Shown: positions 41,156-51,120, numbered from the stretch's first letter. The stretch is DNA of 64,000 nucleotides from Clostridia bacterium (GCA_017545865.1 JAFWXO010000009.1:62001-126000); one strand, 5' to 3'. Made by a program: numbers and translations. The notes: generated by a model from the sequence alone, not told the origin.

Positions 41156-41900
41156 TTTTATTCTCCTTTTTTATTCCTTTAAAATTTATTTTAACGTCTT
41201 CGTAACTAAGAAGATCGCCTATATCGTATCTTTTCCCGGGCATTTCCATAGCGAAAACTTTGCTTATATTGCAAAGCCAAGAAACAAAACTACCGGGCGC
41301 GTCAACACCGCAACCGTTTTTAATAGCGGTATCAATAAGCAAAGCGTCTTTACTTTTATAAAAGTAAAAGGGCGGGCAACACCAGTTGCTATTAGGTTTA
41401 AGCGGTTTTTCTTGCATTTCAAGCACTAAATCGCTATCGTTAATAGTTAAAACACCGCTTTTGCTTAGTTTTTGAACGTCACTTTCGTAATATCTCATTA
41501 CAGCCGACGAGCCCTTACTTTCCGCATAGTTTATAAAATCAACGAGTGAAAAATCTAAAACGTTATCGCCTGCAATCACCAAAATGTCATCTCTAATATT
41601 GAGCGTTTTTATTGCAAAATCAATATCTTTAACCGCGCCTAAGCGAGTTTCATTACTCGTTGTTCCGTCGCTAATCACGGTGATATTTTGGCTTTTAGTT
41701 TTAGCCCAAACTTCAAAGTGAGAAAAATATTTAGCGTTTGAAATAACAACGTATTCGTCAACTTTTTTGCTCGTATCAATATCGTCAACAAGCCAGTCAA
41801 GTATAGTTTTATCCTTTATTTTGAGTAGCGGTTTTGGGAAGTTTTCAGTTAGCGGATATAATCTCGTTGCATATCCCGCGCATAAGATTAAACATTTCAT
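41145..41900 (-). CDS. Sugar-phosphate nucleotidyltransferase (LicC/RfbA-like)
   Basis: 251 residues. N-terminal CLILCAGYATRLYPLT is the nucleotide-binding signature, FPKPLLKIKDKTILDWL holds the catalytic lysine region, and VIAGDNVLDF the metal-binding aspartate. It joins a sugar 1-phosphate (or phosphocholine) to a nucleotide. With the kinase gene just upstream it likely makes an activated sugar for the polysaccharide. The start ATG at 41900 overlaps the kinase stop as ATGA, so the two are translationally coupled. Longer reading from 41927 is less likely. Confidence 0.85.
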   Translation of the reverse strand: MKCLILCAGYATRLYPLTENFPKPLLKIKDKTILDWLVDDIDTSKKVDEYVVISNAKYFSHFEVWAKTKSQNITVISDGTTSNETRLGAVKDIDFAIKTLNIRDDILVIAGDNVLDFSLVDFINYAESKGSSAVMRYYESDVQKLSKSGVLTINDSDLVLEMQEKPLKPNSNWCCPPFYFYKSKDALLIDTAIKNGCGVDAPGSFVSWLCNISKVFAMEMPGKRYDIGDLLSYEDVKINFKGIKKENKNGN

Positions 41901-43078
41901 AAAGAAATACCATCCGCGCTCTCGCAAATATGAGCGGAAAATTTACCCTTAAACTCAGGATAAACTTTTAAATACTCTTCTTCCACTTTACTTAAAATCT
42001 CACTTTCAAGCAACGGGTCAATAAGCGCCATACAACAACCTTTAAACCCTGCTCCACTAAACCTACCGCCGTAAATACCGTTAGTGTTTTTCATAATATT
42101 ATATAAGGTTATAAGTTCAGGAGAGCCAACTTCGTAATTTTCAATAGAAGAAAGCCCACTTTCAAAGCAAAGTTTACCAAACTCTATTAAATCGCCTTTT
42201 TTAAATGCTTCAACGCCCTTTTCAACTCTAATTTCTTCGGTATAATAGTGCTCTGCGCGTTTTTGCCAACTGGTTGGCAGTTTATCTTTGTGTTTAAGAT
42301 AGATTTCATAAGGAACTTGGCGGAGATTAGTTTCTTTAAACTTGCCGTTTTCAACCCCTTCATACGCCTTTAAAGCGTATGCTGCGGAAACGCACTCGTC
42401 TTTTCGCAAGTTGTAATTACTTGCCGTAAGATTTCTTTCAAGCCCCGAGAAGAAAACCGCTATCTTAAAAGGTTTCATATTCTCGTTTTTTGCAATTAAC
42501 TCGTAGGTATCGTTAAGCGTGTCAAGATATAAAAGGCAGTCCTTTTTAGCATAAACTTCGGTGCTTTGGTCAAGTTTTCCCGTTGAAACGCCAACGTATT
42601 CGTTTTCCGCTCTCACGGCAAAACAAACGAGTTCCTTTTGGGAAATTTTAAGGTTGTTAACCTTGCAAAGCGCTTGCAAAAACGAAATTGTAACGGCAGC
42701 GGAAGAAGAAAGCCCACCTATAGGTAGCGTTCCTTCAATAACCCCGCAAACGCCAACGCTTAATCTATATTTTTCACTAAGAATTAAAGTTGCGCCACGA
42801 AGATAATCCGCCCAATCGCACTCTTTTTGTTTTGGCACGGCGTTAACGTGGAACTGAGCGCGTTTTTCAAACTGCATTGAAGTTAGTTCCACTACTCCGT
42901 TTTGCTTTGGCGCATAGGCGATTGAAACACCTTTATCTATAGCGATACCCAAAACTTTGCCGTGCTGGTGATCAACGTGCGCTCCCAACGGGCAAACCCT
43001 ATACGAGCAGTACGAAACGTCACTCGGCTCTTTTTTATAAATTTGTTTAAATAATTTAACGTTGTTCATTTTAATCAC
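41897..43078 (-). CDS. Galactokinase-like GHMP sugar kinase
   Basis: 393 residues. GHMP signatures: CPLGAHVDHQHGKVLGIA (galactokinase-like motif 1, with GAHVDHQ in place of GEHTDY), GGLSSSAAVTISFLQ (ATP loop) and FSGAGFKGCCMALID (motif 3). It phosphorylates a sugar at C1. The altered first motif suggests a substrate other than plain galactose. The GTG at 43078 overlaps the stop codon of the upstream fusion gene as GTGA. ATG at 43069 is the alternative. The pair kinase plus nucleotidyltransferase is a sugar-salvage route feeding the operon. Confidence 0.85.
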   Translation of the reverse strand: MIKMNNVKLFKQIYKKEPSDVSYCSYRVCPLGAHVDHQHGKVLGIAIDKGVSIAYAPKQNGVVELTSMQFEKRAQFHVNAVPKQKECDWADYLRGATLILSEKYRLSVGVCGVIEGTLPIGGLSSSAAVTISFLQALCKVNNLKISQKELVCFAVRAENEYVGVSTGKLDQSTEVYAKKDCLLYLDTLNDTYELIAKNENMKPFKIAVFFSGLERNLTASNYNLRKDECVSAAYALKAYEGVENGKFKETNLRQVPYEIYLKHKDKLPTSWQKRAEHYYTEEIRVEKGVEAFKKGDLIEFGKLCFESGLSSIENYEVGSPELITLYNIMKNTNGIYGGRFSGAGFKGCCMALIDPLLESEILSKVEEEYLKVYPEFKGKFSAHICESADGISL

Positions 43079-46000
43079 TTTTTAATAAATTTTTTAACCA
43101 TTTTTGCTAAATATAAGAAATTCTGCTCTTTTATCAATAAGCAAACGGCAGAATAAACAACAATTCCACAAAGAATTTGCAAAGTAAACGATAAATATAT
43201 ATTGATATTTAATATTCCTACCAAATATACAAATATTGCCATTATTAGCGTTGCAAGAAGTATTTTCCAAATCAATTTAAACTGTTTTAAAATTCCAAAA
43301 TTAAACAATTTTTTCATCGGAATTGAAATTATAATAACGTCAACCCACAAGCTAATTGCAAAGCCTATTACGATTGCCAAAACTGAATTAAAACAAAATA
43401 CCGAAAGCAATAAAATAACCATCATTGTAACACGCCTAATGACTTCCAGTTTCATATATATATCGCTTCTGCCAATTGCTTTAATTGCCGTTAAATTTGG
43501 CGTTGTTAAACTCTTGGTCATATATGCAATACAGAATATATAAACGTAGTCAACGGCTGGCAACCATTTTTCAGTTAATAAAATTACTACAAGCGGTTTT
43601 GCAACGATAGCAATTCCTATCATTATCGGGAAAATGATTAAACAACTGAGCGATAACGACCTTTCAAGCATAGCGATAAGGCGCTCTTTTTTATCTTGCT
43701 CTTTTGAAAAGACTGGAAACATTACAGACTGAATTGCAGATTCAGTAGTAGTTGATATTATCATCGGGAATTGCGCTCCCCTATTATAATAACCCAAATC
43801 ATCAGTCGAATATTTCTTACCAACAACTAACGACCTAACGTCATCGTAAAGAGAACAAAGAAGGCTAGAAACGAACATTTTCCAACCAAAACCCCACAAA
43901 ACTTTCGCTCTATCTTTTGAAAATTCAAATTTAGGCAACCACCTTGACGCGCAAAGCATAGTGAAACTTGATATTACGATATATGAGAAGTTATATACTA
44001 CTAACGCCCATATTCCATAACCAAGATAAGCGAAAACGATACCTAATATTCCAGACGCAATCGTAGCGAAAAGCCTTGCATACATAGAAGCCTTAAAACG
44101 CATTTCTCGTTGCAGTTTTGCCGTTTGAATAGAATTGAACGCGCCAAACAATAACGAAAGCGAATAAAATCTAAGCGGAGCAACTATTGCCGTTGAATTG
44201 TAAAATTTCCCTATAAAAGGTGCAGTTACGAATATAATTGCTACCATCGTTATGGAGAGCAATAAGTTGATATAAAACGCTGTAGAATAATCTTTCCTTG
44301 AAAGGTCTTTCGTTTGAATTAGCGCAGTACCGAAACCACTTTGAATAAGGCTTAAAGATAAATTTATAAATACAGCCATTATTGCGAGTTGGCCAAAGTT
44401 ATCTGGAGATAAAAGCCTTGCTAAGATTATGCTTATAATAAGCCCTAACCCCTTAACAGCCAACTGTTCAAAAAATTTAAAACTTAAAGACGAAACGATT
44501 TTTTTAGTATTGCTAGATTCTTCAGTTTTAACTTTGCTTATATCAATATTTTCGCCAAGTTTTAAATCTAAAGAGTTGGTTTTAAAGTCGATAAACGCAT
44601 CGCTTGAATATAAGTCAAATTTAGAAAATTTAATCTCATCGCCTACCAAACGCCACTCAACAATCAATATAGGCTTATCGCAAGATAATTTTTGCGAAAG
44701 ATCTAACATTTTTGAAAGATTGCTTGGCTTTGCAACGTTAAGATTATTATTCTTATTAACGTCTAAGCGTTTCCAACTAGTGTTATAATAACTAACCGAC
44801 CTATCACCATTAAAGTTATCACTTATCACCTGAATAACGTTAGGCTTTCCGTTCAAAAGAATAACTCTATACGAAACTAACTTGTTAGTTTTTTGTTCAT
44901 TTTCGTAAGCGTTTAAACTTTCAGCAATAATCTTCTTGTCAACGTTGTTATATAGCCAGTCCTTATTTGCTAAAGTTTTTTCTTTGTTAAGTAAATTCTT
45001 AAAATTTTCTTTAAAAGTTTTAACGTCTAACGCTAATTTATCGTTGCAAATAATATTAGCGCCGAAATTTGATTTTAAAACGAATTCGTTAGGAAGTGAG
45101 TCAAAATCAATATCTTCAACCCTATTCCAAACCCCAAGTTGCGTAGATAAATATTCTTCGCCTATTTTTTTAGCAACGTAATCTCTTGCTTTGCACTCGT
45201 CAACTAAAACCGTGTTAATTGTATCCCTATCGTAAATTTTAAGCCATTGAAGTTTTTCGTTATAAGTTTTAGGGTTTTTAAGGTTGAGTTTTTTATTAAA
45301 CCTTGCGCGATACGATAATTTGTAATACGTTTCCGCAGATATAAACCGACTTAACTTTGATTCTCCAAAAAACGAAAACCTTTCCTTAGGATTTTTAATC
45401 GCACCAAATATTGCAAATATCAAGTTTTTATATTTAGGCGGAGTTTCATTTTTATTAGAATAAAAATCATAATTGATACTAATAATTGAAGCCGCCAACA
45501 TTATAAGAGTTGTTCCCTCTGATAAAAATTGGTCGAATTGTATATCAACAAAAATTAGTATCATCGGCATAAAGTTTACAAGCGAAAACTTAACTCGCTT
45601 TAAAGCACTGCGTATGACGCAGAACATAAACACCGAAAACATTACTAAACCTGGCAAGCCCCAAGCAATTACGATTTGCTGCAATCCGTTGTGAGTAACG
45701 TATTCCACTTCTTTATATGCAGATAATAATTTTTGACCTATGTTTTGAAGCCCTATACCAAACATCGCGTTTTTAAACGATGAAAAAATTTGTTTAGTAT
45801 AATATATCAATAATTCGATTCTATGGTTAGAAATGTCTTCAACTTGGAAACGCTTTATAAAGTTTTCCACAACCGTAGGCATAACGATAAATACGAGTAA
45901 CACTATAAGCGCAAGTGCAACAACTGCAACTCCGCATCTTATTAATTTTCTCTTTATAGATGTTTTACCCGCAACTAAGAAAATTGCTACAAGCAAACTA

Positions 46001-46767
46001 AAACATAATAAGAACGCTCTTGATTGCGTCATTACACCGAAGAAAATTAAAATTATTAAACATAGAAAATCAATTACCTTAAATTTCTTCGTTAAAATTA
46101 GTTGCATTAGCCCTGCTATACCAAAGTTACAAATAAACCCTAGCATATTAGGATTAAAAGCCAAAGCATATTCTTGCGATGCTTGTTTATTCACACCAAA
46201 ACGAAAACCTTTAAGGAATATTTCTTTAAAATTAAAAGAGTGTTGGTCTAATTGCTCAAAAAGCATTATAAGCAATATGCCAATAGTTGCAAGAACGAAA
46301 ACTCTAACGATAAACGGATAATCAATATATTTGAGTGACGTTAAAACAACGAACGCACATAAAATCAACCCAAATAAATCTCTTAAATAAAAATATAAAG
46401 ACTCATTGTTAATTACTACGTGTAACCCTTCCCAAGCAATTAAAAATCCAAAAGAAAAAATTATCGGCAATTTAAACTCAAAATCTTTGTAAAACTTTAC
46501 AAAGTAAACCGCCATACAGATAAGTATACCAAATTTATACTGAAAGCCAACGGAAAGGGGGATACAGCATACTATTAAAGCAAAAAGTTCGTTCCTATCG
46601 CAAAGCATGGCAGAAACAAAAAATACCACTAAAAACATTGACGGAGGAAATTTGATATTTGAAAAATTGTTCAAGCAAATAATACCTAGTAGCGTTAATA
46701 TCACTAGATAGAAATATCCTTTTGTCAAAAGAGAATATTTTTTTGCATTTTCCTGTGTCTTGTCCAT
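43075..46767 (-). CDS. Fusion protein: Wzy-like polymerase, TupA-like ATP-grasp domain, Wzx-like flippase
   Basis: One uninterrupted 1,230-residue reading frame. Residues 1-440: about ten to twelve membrane helices with O-antigen polymerase/ligase features (GVMTQSRAFLLC, VTHNGLQQIVIAWGLPG). Residues 455-745: soluble, aligning with the separate TupA-like protein at 47906 (shared NPKTYNEKLQWLKxYDR and DIDFDSLPNEFVLK). Residues 750-1230: a polysaccharide flippase of the WzxC/MOP type (ARLLSPDNFGQLAIMAVFIN, QTAKLQREMRFKASMYARL). The middle domain has lost the metal-binding end seen in the separate copy (GEMTFFHWSGF is replaced by SKFDLYSSDAF), so it may be inactive. It would combine export and polymerisation of the repeat unit in one protein. 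Confidence 0.85.
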   Translation of the reverse strand: MDKTQENAKKYSLLTKGYFYLVILTLLGIICLNNFSNIKFPPSMFLVVFFVSAMLCDRNELFALIVCCIPLSVGFQYKFGILICMAVYFVKFYKDFEFKLPIIFSFGFLIAWEGLHVVINNESLYFYLRDLFGLILCAFVVLTSLKYIDYPFIVRVFVLATIGILLIMLFEQLDQHSFNFKEIFLKGFRFGVNKQASQEYALAFNPNMLGFICNFGIAGLMQLILTKKFKVIDFLCLIILIFFGVMTQSRAFLLCFSLLVAIFLVAGKTSIKRKLIRCGVAVVALALIVLLVFIVMPTVVENFIKRFQVEDISNHRIELLIYYTKQIFSSFKNAMFGIGLQNIGQKLLSAYKEVEYVTHNGLQQIVIAWGLPGLVMFSVFMFCVIRSALKRVKFSLVNFMPMILIFVDIQFDQFLSEGTTLIMLAASIISINYDFYSNKNETPPKYKNLIFAIFGAIKNPKERFSFFGESKLSRFISAETYYKLSYRARFNKKLNLKNPKTYNEKLQWLKIYDRDTINTVLVDECKARDYVAKKIGEEYLSTQLGVWNRVEDIDFDSLPNEFVLKSNFGANIICNDKLALDVKTFKENFKNLLNKEKTLANKDWLYNNVDKKIIAESLNAYENEQKTNKLVSYRVILLNGKPNVIQVISDNFNGDRSVSYYNTSWKRLDVNKNNNLNVAKPSNLSKMLDLSQKLSCDKPILIVEWRLVGDEIKFSKFDLYSSDAFIDFKTNSLDLKLGENIDISKVKTEESSNTKKIVSSLSFKFFEQLAVKGLGLIISIILARLLSPDNFGQLAIMAVFINLSLSLIQSGFGTALIQTKDLSRKDYSTAFYINLLLSITMVAIIFVTAPFIGKFYNSTAIVAPLRFYSLSLLFGAFNSIQTAKLQREMRFKASMYARLFATIASGILGIVFAYLGYGIWALVVYNFSYIVISSFTMLCASRWLPKFEFSKDRAKVLWGFGWKMFVSSLLCSLYDDVRSLVVGKKYSTDDLGYYNRGAQFPMIISTTTESAIQSVMFPVFSKEQDKKERLIAMLERSLSLSCLIIFPIMIGIAIVAKPLVVILLTEKWLPAVDYVYIFCIAYMTKSLTTPNLTAIKAIGRSDIYMKLEVIRRVTMMVILLLSVFCFNSVLAIVIGFAISLWVDVIIISIPMKKLFNFGILKQFKLIWKILLATLIMAIFVYLVGILNINIYLSFTLQILCGIVVYSAVCLLIKEQNFLYLAKMVKKFIKK

Positions 46768-46790
46768 ACGACTCCTTTATAATTTACGAC

Positions 46791-47873
46791 TTACCTATTC
46801 ACAATTTTAGATATAAAATCAAAATATTGTTCGGCAATATTGTCAATACTGTTAGTTTGAAGAATCTTCTTTGCGTTCAACGAACATTTTTGAGAAAATT
46901 CTTTATCCGAAATCATTTTAATAATTGCGTTTGCAAGCGAAGTTGCATCTTTAACGGGAACTAACAGCCCGTTAACTCCATCTTCAATTAACTCCTTAGG
47001 CCCAAACGGACAATCTGTTGAAACGCAAGGAATCCCAACCGCCATTGCTTCCATTAAAGCATTTGGCATACCTTCGAAAATTGAACTTAGGACAAAACAA
47101 GAAGAATCTGAGATTTTAACAATAGCATCTTCTCTTGCACCCATAAACTTAACGTTATCTTCAACACCTAATTCACGAGAATAGTCCATAATCACTTGTT
47201 TATACGGTCCGTCACCATAAATTTCCAAAATAAAATCGGGGTAACGTTCTAAAACTATCTTGAACGCCGTTAACAACGTAACGTGGTCTTTTTCTTTAGA
47301 AAGTCTTCCCATCGTTGATATAACCATGCGCCTATTTGGACTTTCCGACACTTGATAAACGTATGGATTTCCAACCGCATTTTGAATTACAACACCTTTG
47401 TCAGCGATTTCTTTGGGGAAACAGTTTTTTGCCCTTTCTGTTTGGAAGATTATCCCGTCACTACACTTTAATATTTTATTTTTTTCTTTATTTCTTTTAG
47501 CATCAATTGTATAATTTGGGTTTGACCGCTCAGAACAAATCAATTTAAATTTTTTGTTTCGTTTTGGTAAAAATCTTGCACTCATTGCCATCATGCAAAA
47601 TACAACGTCAGGCTTATGTTTTCTTAAATAATTTCTAACTTTTATAAATCTAAAAAAAGAGTTCCTAATTTTTTGAAAACTTGAATTGCAATTTGAGGGT
47701 ATTCCGAATTTAACTAATTCTACGTTTTCATCTAACGAATAAAAAGAGTCGCTTCCAAGGGATAAAACCGTCACGTCCGCATCTTTTTTGTTAGATATAT
47801 AATTTGATAGATAAGCAACAGTTCTTTCAGCTCCACCACTGCCAAAATTCGAAACTAAAAATACTATCTTCAT
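46791..47873 (-). CDS. Glycosyltransferase family 4
   Basis: 360 residues, GT-B fold. N-terminal acceptor domain (VSNFGSGGAERTVAYLS) and C-terminal donor domain with STMGRLSKEKDHVTLL, SSIFEGMPNALMEAMAVGIP (E-x7-E motif) and STDCPFGPKELI. Cytoplasmic, adds a sugar from a nucleotide donor to the lipid-linked repeat unit. Close in sequence to the GT4 at 48854 (both have the phrase EGMPNALMEAMAVG), so the two are probably duplicates with different specificity. Confidence 0.92.
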   Translation of the reverse strand: MKIVFLVSNFGSGGAERTVAYLSNYISNKKDADVTVLSLGSDSFYSLDENVELVKFGIPSNCNSSFQKIRNSFFRFIKVRNYLRKHKPDVVFCMMAMSARFLPKRNKKFKLICSERSNPNYTIDAKRNKEKNKILKCSDGIIFQTERAKNCFPKEIADKGVVIQNAVGNPYVYQVSESPNRRMVISTMGRLSKEKDHVTLLTAFKIVLERYPDFILEIYGDGPYKQVIMDYSRELGVEDNVKFMGAREDAIVKISDSSCFVLSSIFEGMPNALMEAMAVGIPCVSTDCPFGPKELIEDGVNGLLVPVKDATSLANAIIKMISDKEFSQKCSLNAKKILQTNSIDNIAEQYFDFISKIVNR

Positions 47874-47905
47874 TTTTCTCCTAATAATTGTTTACTCTTC
47901 TTACT

Positions 47906-48835
47906 TTAAATGATGGGCAGTTTTATATAATCACCCAAAATCATATCCCACTCTTCGGGATCGAACGGAACGAAACCACTCCAATGGAAGAACGTCATTT
48001 CCCCAAAATAGATTTTTCCGTTAATATTATAAAAATCAACTCTAACTTGCGGAATTTTTGCAGATAAAATCTCCGCCAAGCGTTTCATTTCTTCAAAATT
48101 TTCAGGCTTAACGTACGGCGGTTCAGAATTTGGGTGACCGTTCGTAAACGGCAAGTGCTCAAATTTCTCGTTAAAGAAATCAAACTTCGTTTCTTCACCT
48201 ATTTTATTTCTATCTTTAGCAACGAATAAAAGTTTAACCTTGCCGTTAAAACAGAAAAATTTATAGTCTTTAAGCTCGTAACCGCTCTCGTCAACCATAA
48301 ATTTTTCAGCGATAATCTTTCTTGGAACGTCTTTATACGGCCACTCTCTACCACTTAAATAATAATCTTGATTAAGTCCTTTTTGAAGGTTTGATTTAAC
48401 CTTTTCAACGTCGAGTTTAGCCTTATCTTTACAGATGCACATCCCTAATCCAGAGTTATGATTGCATTTTAAAACGAATTCGTTAGGTAGTGAGTCAAAA
48501 TCAATATCGTTAACGTTATCCCAAACACCTAAAAGTGGTATTAAATGCTCTTCGCCTATCTTTTCCGCCACCCACTCACGAACTTTATACTTATCAACGA
48601 GCGTTGTGTAAAGTGGTTTTCTATCATAAAGTTTTAGCCATTGTAACTTTTCGTTATAAGTTTTTGGGTTTTCTAAATCTAACGACTTACCGATAGAAAA
48701 TTTATATTTCTTTTTGATAAAAGTTTCATCATCAAGTTTTTTACACCCAAATCGTGACGAATTTATTAAAAACCTATATTTACTACTAAAACAGTATTTT
48801 AATAGTTTTTTTACGTTTGACAAAAGTTTTTTCAT
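47906..48835 (-). CDS. TupA-like ATP-grasp protein of the polysaccharide operon
   Basis: 309 residues of the TupA-like ATP-grasp family, found in cell-wall and exopolysaccharide clusters. Visible are NPKTYNEKLQWLKLYDR, FVLKCNHNSGLGMCICKD (glycine-rich loop), RKIIAEKF, KDYKFFCFNGKVKLLFV and the metal-binding end GKIYFGEMTFFHWSGFVPFD. All look intact, in contrast to the copy inside the fusion protein. TupA links glutamate to a glucuronate polymer in teichuronopeptide synthesis, so an amide or ester decoration of the repeat unit is a reasonable guess. Confidence 0.88.
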   Translation of the reverse strand: MKKLLSNVKKLLKYCFSSKYRFLINSSRFGCKKLDDETFIKKKYKFSIGKSLDLENPKTYNEKLQWLKLYDRKPLYTTLVDKYKVREWVAEKIGEEHLIPLLGVWDNVNDIDFDSLPNEFVLKCNHNSGLGMCICKDKAKLDVEKVKSNLQKGLNQDYYLSGREWPYKDVPRKIIAEKFMVDESGYELKDYKFFCFNGKVKLLFVAKDRNKIGEETKFDFFNEKFEHLPFTNGHPNSEPPYVKPENFEEMKRLAEILSAKIPQVRVDFYNINGKIYFGEMTFFHWSGFVPFDPEEWDMILGDYIKLPII

Positions 48836-48853
48836 AAAACCAAATCCTAAAAA

Positions 48854-49915
48854 TTAACAATTAAACAAATAATCTTCCCACCGTTTAAAAACGCTAGTAG
48901 GATAAAACTCTTTTGCCTTTTCTTTTGCGTTAACTGAAATTTCCCCCATGCGCTTTTCATCTCTATAGAATTCAAGCATAGTAGTTGCCAAGCAATCAAT
49001 ATCCCCAGTTGGAACTAAAATACCGCCGTCACCGTCAAAAAGTTCTCTTGGCCCACCACACGGGCAATCGGTTGAAATACAAGGAAGCCCAACTGCCATT
49101 GCTTCCATTAAAGCGTTTGGCATACCCTCGTAATCGGAAGATAAAACGAACATTTTTGCCTGTGATAACACACGAGGAACGTCACTAGTTAAACCTGGCA
49201 ATTTTACCCTTTCTTCAAGATTTAAAGATTTTATTAAACCTTCAAGTTCAGCCCTTTGATTGCCTTCGCCGTATATAACCAAGTTGCCGTCAACTTTATC
49301 ACAAATTTTACTAAATGCCTTTATTAATACGTCGTGGCGTTTTTGAGGAACAAGCCTTCCAACGGTAATTATATCTTTCGCATCTTCAATCTTTTGAACG
49401 TCAAAAAACTTTTTATCAACTTGATTAAAAATAACTCTTGATTTATCTTGAATTTTTTTAGGAAACCACGCCTTAGCGTCTTCCGTTTGGAAAATCACCC
49501 CGTCCGCGCGCTTAAAAAGCCTTTTCGCTAAAAACCTAAACAAGAAATTTCCATACTCTCTATTCGGGTCGTTTCTAACGGATAAAAAGACTTTGGCTTT
49601 TAATCTCCTACTTGCAATTATAGTTCTAAAATTAGGCTCTGCCATAAAGGAAACTATAACGTCGGGATTTTCCGCTTTCATAGTCTTTCTCAATCCCTTT
49701 ACAAGGCGAAGATTTCTCTTTAAAGCGCCTTTAATATAACTATCAAACAAGGAAACTCTTTTAACCGTATCTAATAGCACGTATTCCTTTTCACTTTTAA
49801 ACGAAGTAACTAAAATCACTTCGTTACCAGCAACGGAGAACTCGTTTGCAAGGTTTGTTATAACTCTTTCAGCACCACCGTGATGAATAGAGTTTATGTA
49901 AAACATAATTTTCAT
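48854..49915 (-). CDS. Glycosyltransferase family 4
   Basis: 353 residues, GT-B fold. INSIHHGGAERVITNLANEF at the N-terminus, then ITVGRLVPQKRHDVLIKAFS, SSDYEGMPNALMEAMAVGLP and STDCPCGGPRELF in the donor domain. Paralogue of 46791-47873. Probably the third sugar transferase in the pathway order. It ends and starts within a few bases of its neighbours and shares the operon promoter at 51809. Confidence 0.92.
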   Translation of the reverse strand: MKIMFYINSIHHGGAERVITNLANEFSVAGNEVILVTSFKSEKEYVLLDTVKRVSLFDSYIKGALKRNLRLVKGLRKTMKAENPDVIVSFMAEPNFRTIIASRRLKAKVFLSVRNDPNREYGNFLFRFLAKRLFKRADGVIFQTEDAKAWFPKKIQDKSRVIFNQVDKKFFDVQKIEDAKDIITVGRLVPQKRHDVLIKAFSKICDKVDGNLVIYGEGNQRAELEGLIKSLNLEERVKLPGLTSDVPRVLSQAKMFVLSSDYEGMPNALMEAMAVGLPCISTDCPCGGPRELFDGDGGILVPTGDIDCLATTMLEFYRDEKRMGEISVNAKEKAKEFYPTSVFKRWEDYLFNC

Positions 49916-49919
49916 AATT

Positions 49920-51020
49920 TTACTTTAATATCTCAAAATAGAAATTTGTAATTTTATTTGCGGTGTATTTAATATCAAATCCACGCTTTTCAATTTCGCT
50001 AACAACGTCTAACCTTTCAGCGTTAAAATTAACTAAACTGTCAACCCACGCTTTTTTGTCGTCAACGGAAAGTCTTTTAACCAAACTAGTCAAATCAACG
50101 TCCTTGGTAACTCTATCCGACATAAAACACGTAAGCCCCGAAACTTGCGCCTCTACTATCGCAACGGGTAAACCTTCCCATAAGGACGGGAAAGCAAAAA
50201 CGTCCATCGCGTTATAAAGTTTATCAAGGTCATCTCTAGAGCCGAGTAATATTACCGAAGAAGATATCTTAAGTTCTTTAATTTTGCTTTCAATTTGCTC
50301 TCTTAACTCACCGTCACCAGCAAGAAGTAACACGGCGTTTTTTCTTACCTTTAAAACTTCACTAAACACTTCAAGTAAGAATAAGTGGTTTTTAGGCTCG
50401 CGAAAATTTCCAGCGTGGCCTATAACGAACTTATCTTCAACACCGAGTTTTGCGCGATAATCTTTTCTAATTTCTTCGTTAAAAACGTATGAAGAAACGT
50501 CGATTGCATTTGGTAAGAATATATAATTAGCCTTTTTGCAAGCCTTTTCGCCGTAAAGCCATTTCCCAGCCTCAGTTGAACAAGCCATTAAGTAATCTGC
50601 TTTTCGCCTAAGTGGGCGCTGCAATATTTTTTTAATGATTGCAGTTATGCCCTTTCCGTTTGAAGTAGAGTGACTGTGAATAATAGTTTTAACTCCAAAC
50701 TTTTTAGCAATAGAAATGTAAATCGATGCGTAACTTCTAACGTGTGAGTGAAGTATTTTATATTCTGGGTGGTCTTTAAAAAACTTGCGCCACGCTTTTT
50801 TTACCTTGAAAACGTTGAAACCTTTGAGTTTAGGCAAAACGAAAACCTTAGCGCCCATTTCTTCAACCATTTCTTTATAGCGAATTTGATTTGGCTCGTC
50901 AATGATAAAGTCAAACTGAATTTTTTCTCTATCTACGTTTTTATATAAATTTAAAACTACCGATTGTGAACCACCAACGTTAAGTCCGCCAATCATATGT
51001 AAAACTCTTAATTTTTCCAT
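49920..51020 (-). CDS. Glycosyltransferase family 4 (more distant member)
   Basis: 366 residues. Starts LHMIGGLNVGGSQSVVLNLY; donor domain has IGHAGNFREPKNHLFLLEVF, PSLWEGLPVAIVEAQVSGLT and a short C-terminal helix. The pattern resembles the EpsF-like GT4 group that acts early in exopolysaccharide assembly. It is the second gene of the operon, after the phosphoglycosyl transferase, so it likely adds the second sugar. Confidence 0.92.
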   Translation of the reverse strand: MEKLRVLHMIGGLNVGGSQSVVLNLYKNVDREKIQFDFIIDEPNQIRYKEMVEEMGAKVFVLPKLKGFNVFKVKKAWRKFFKDHPEYKILHSHVRSYASIYISIAKKFGVKTIIHSHSTSNGKGITAIIKKILQRPLRRKADYLMACSTEAGKWLYGEKACKKANYIFLPNAIDVSSYVFNEEIRKDYRAKLGVEDKFVIGHAGNFREPKNHLFLLEVFSEVLKVRKNAVLLLAGDGELREQIESKIKELKISSSVILLGSRDDLDKLYNAMDVFAFPSLWEGLPVAIVEAQVSGLTCFMSDRVTKDVDLTSLVKRLSVDDKKAWVDSLVNFNAERLDVVSEIEKRGFDIKYTANKITNFYFEILK

Positions 51021-51120
51021 AAACTAGTACGCCTTGTGATTGTTTTATTTAAAACAGCTTATATAATTTAAAATTTCAACCGTTCGTTTATATGAAGGAA
51101 CTATAACTGAAACTTTAATA

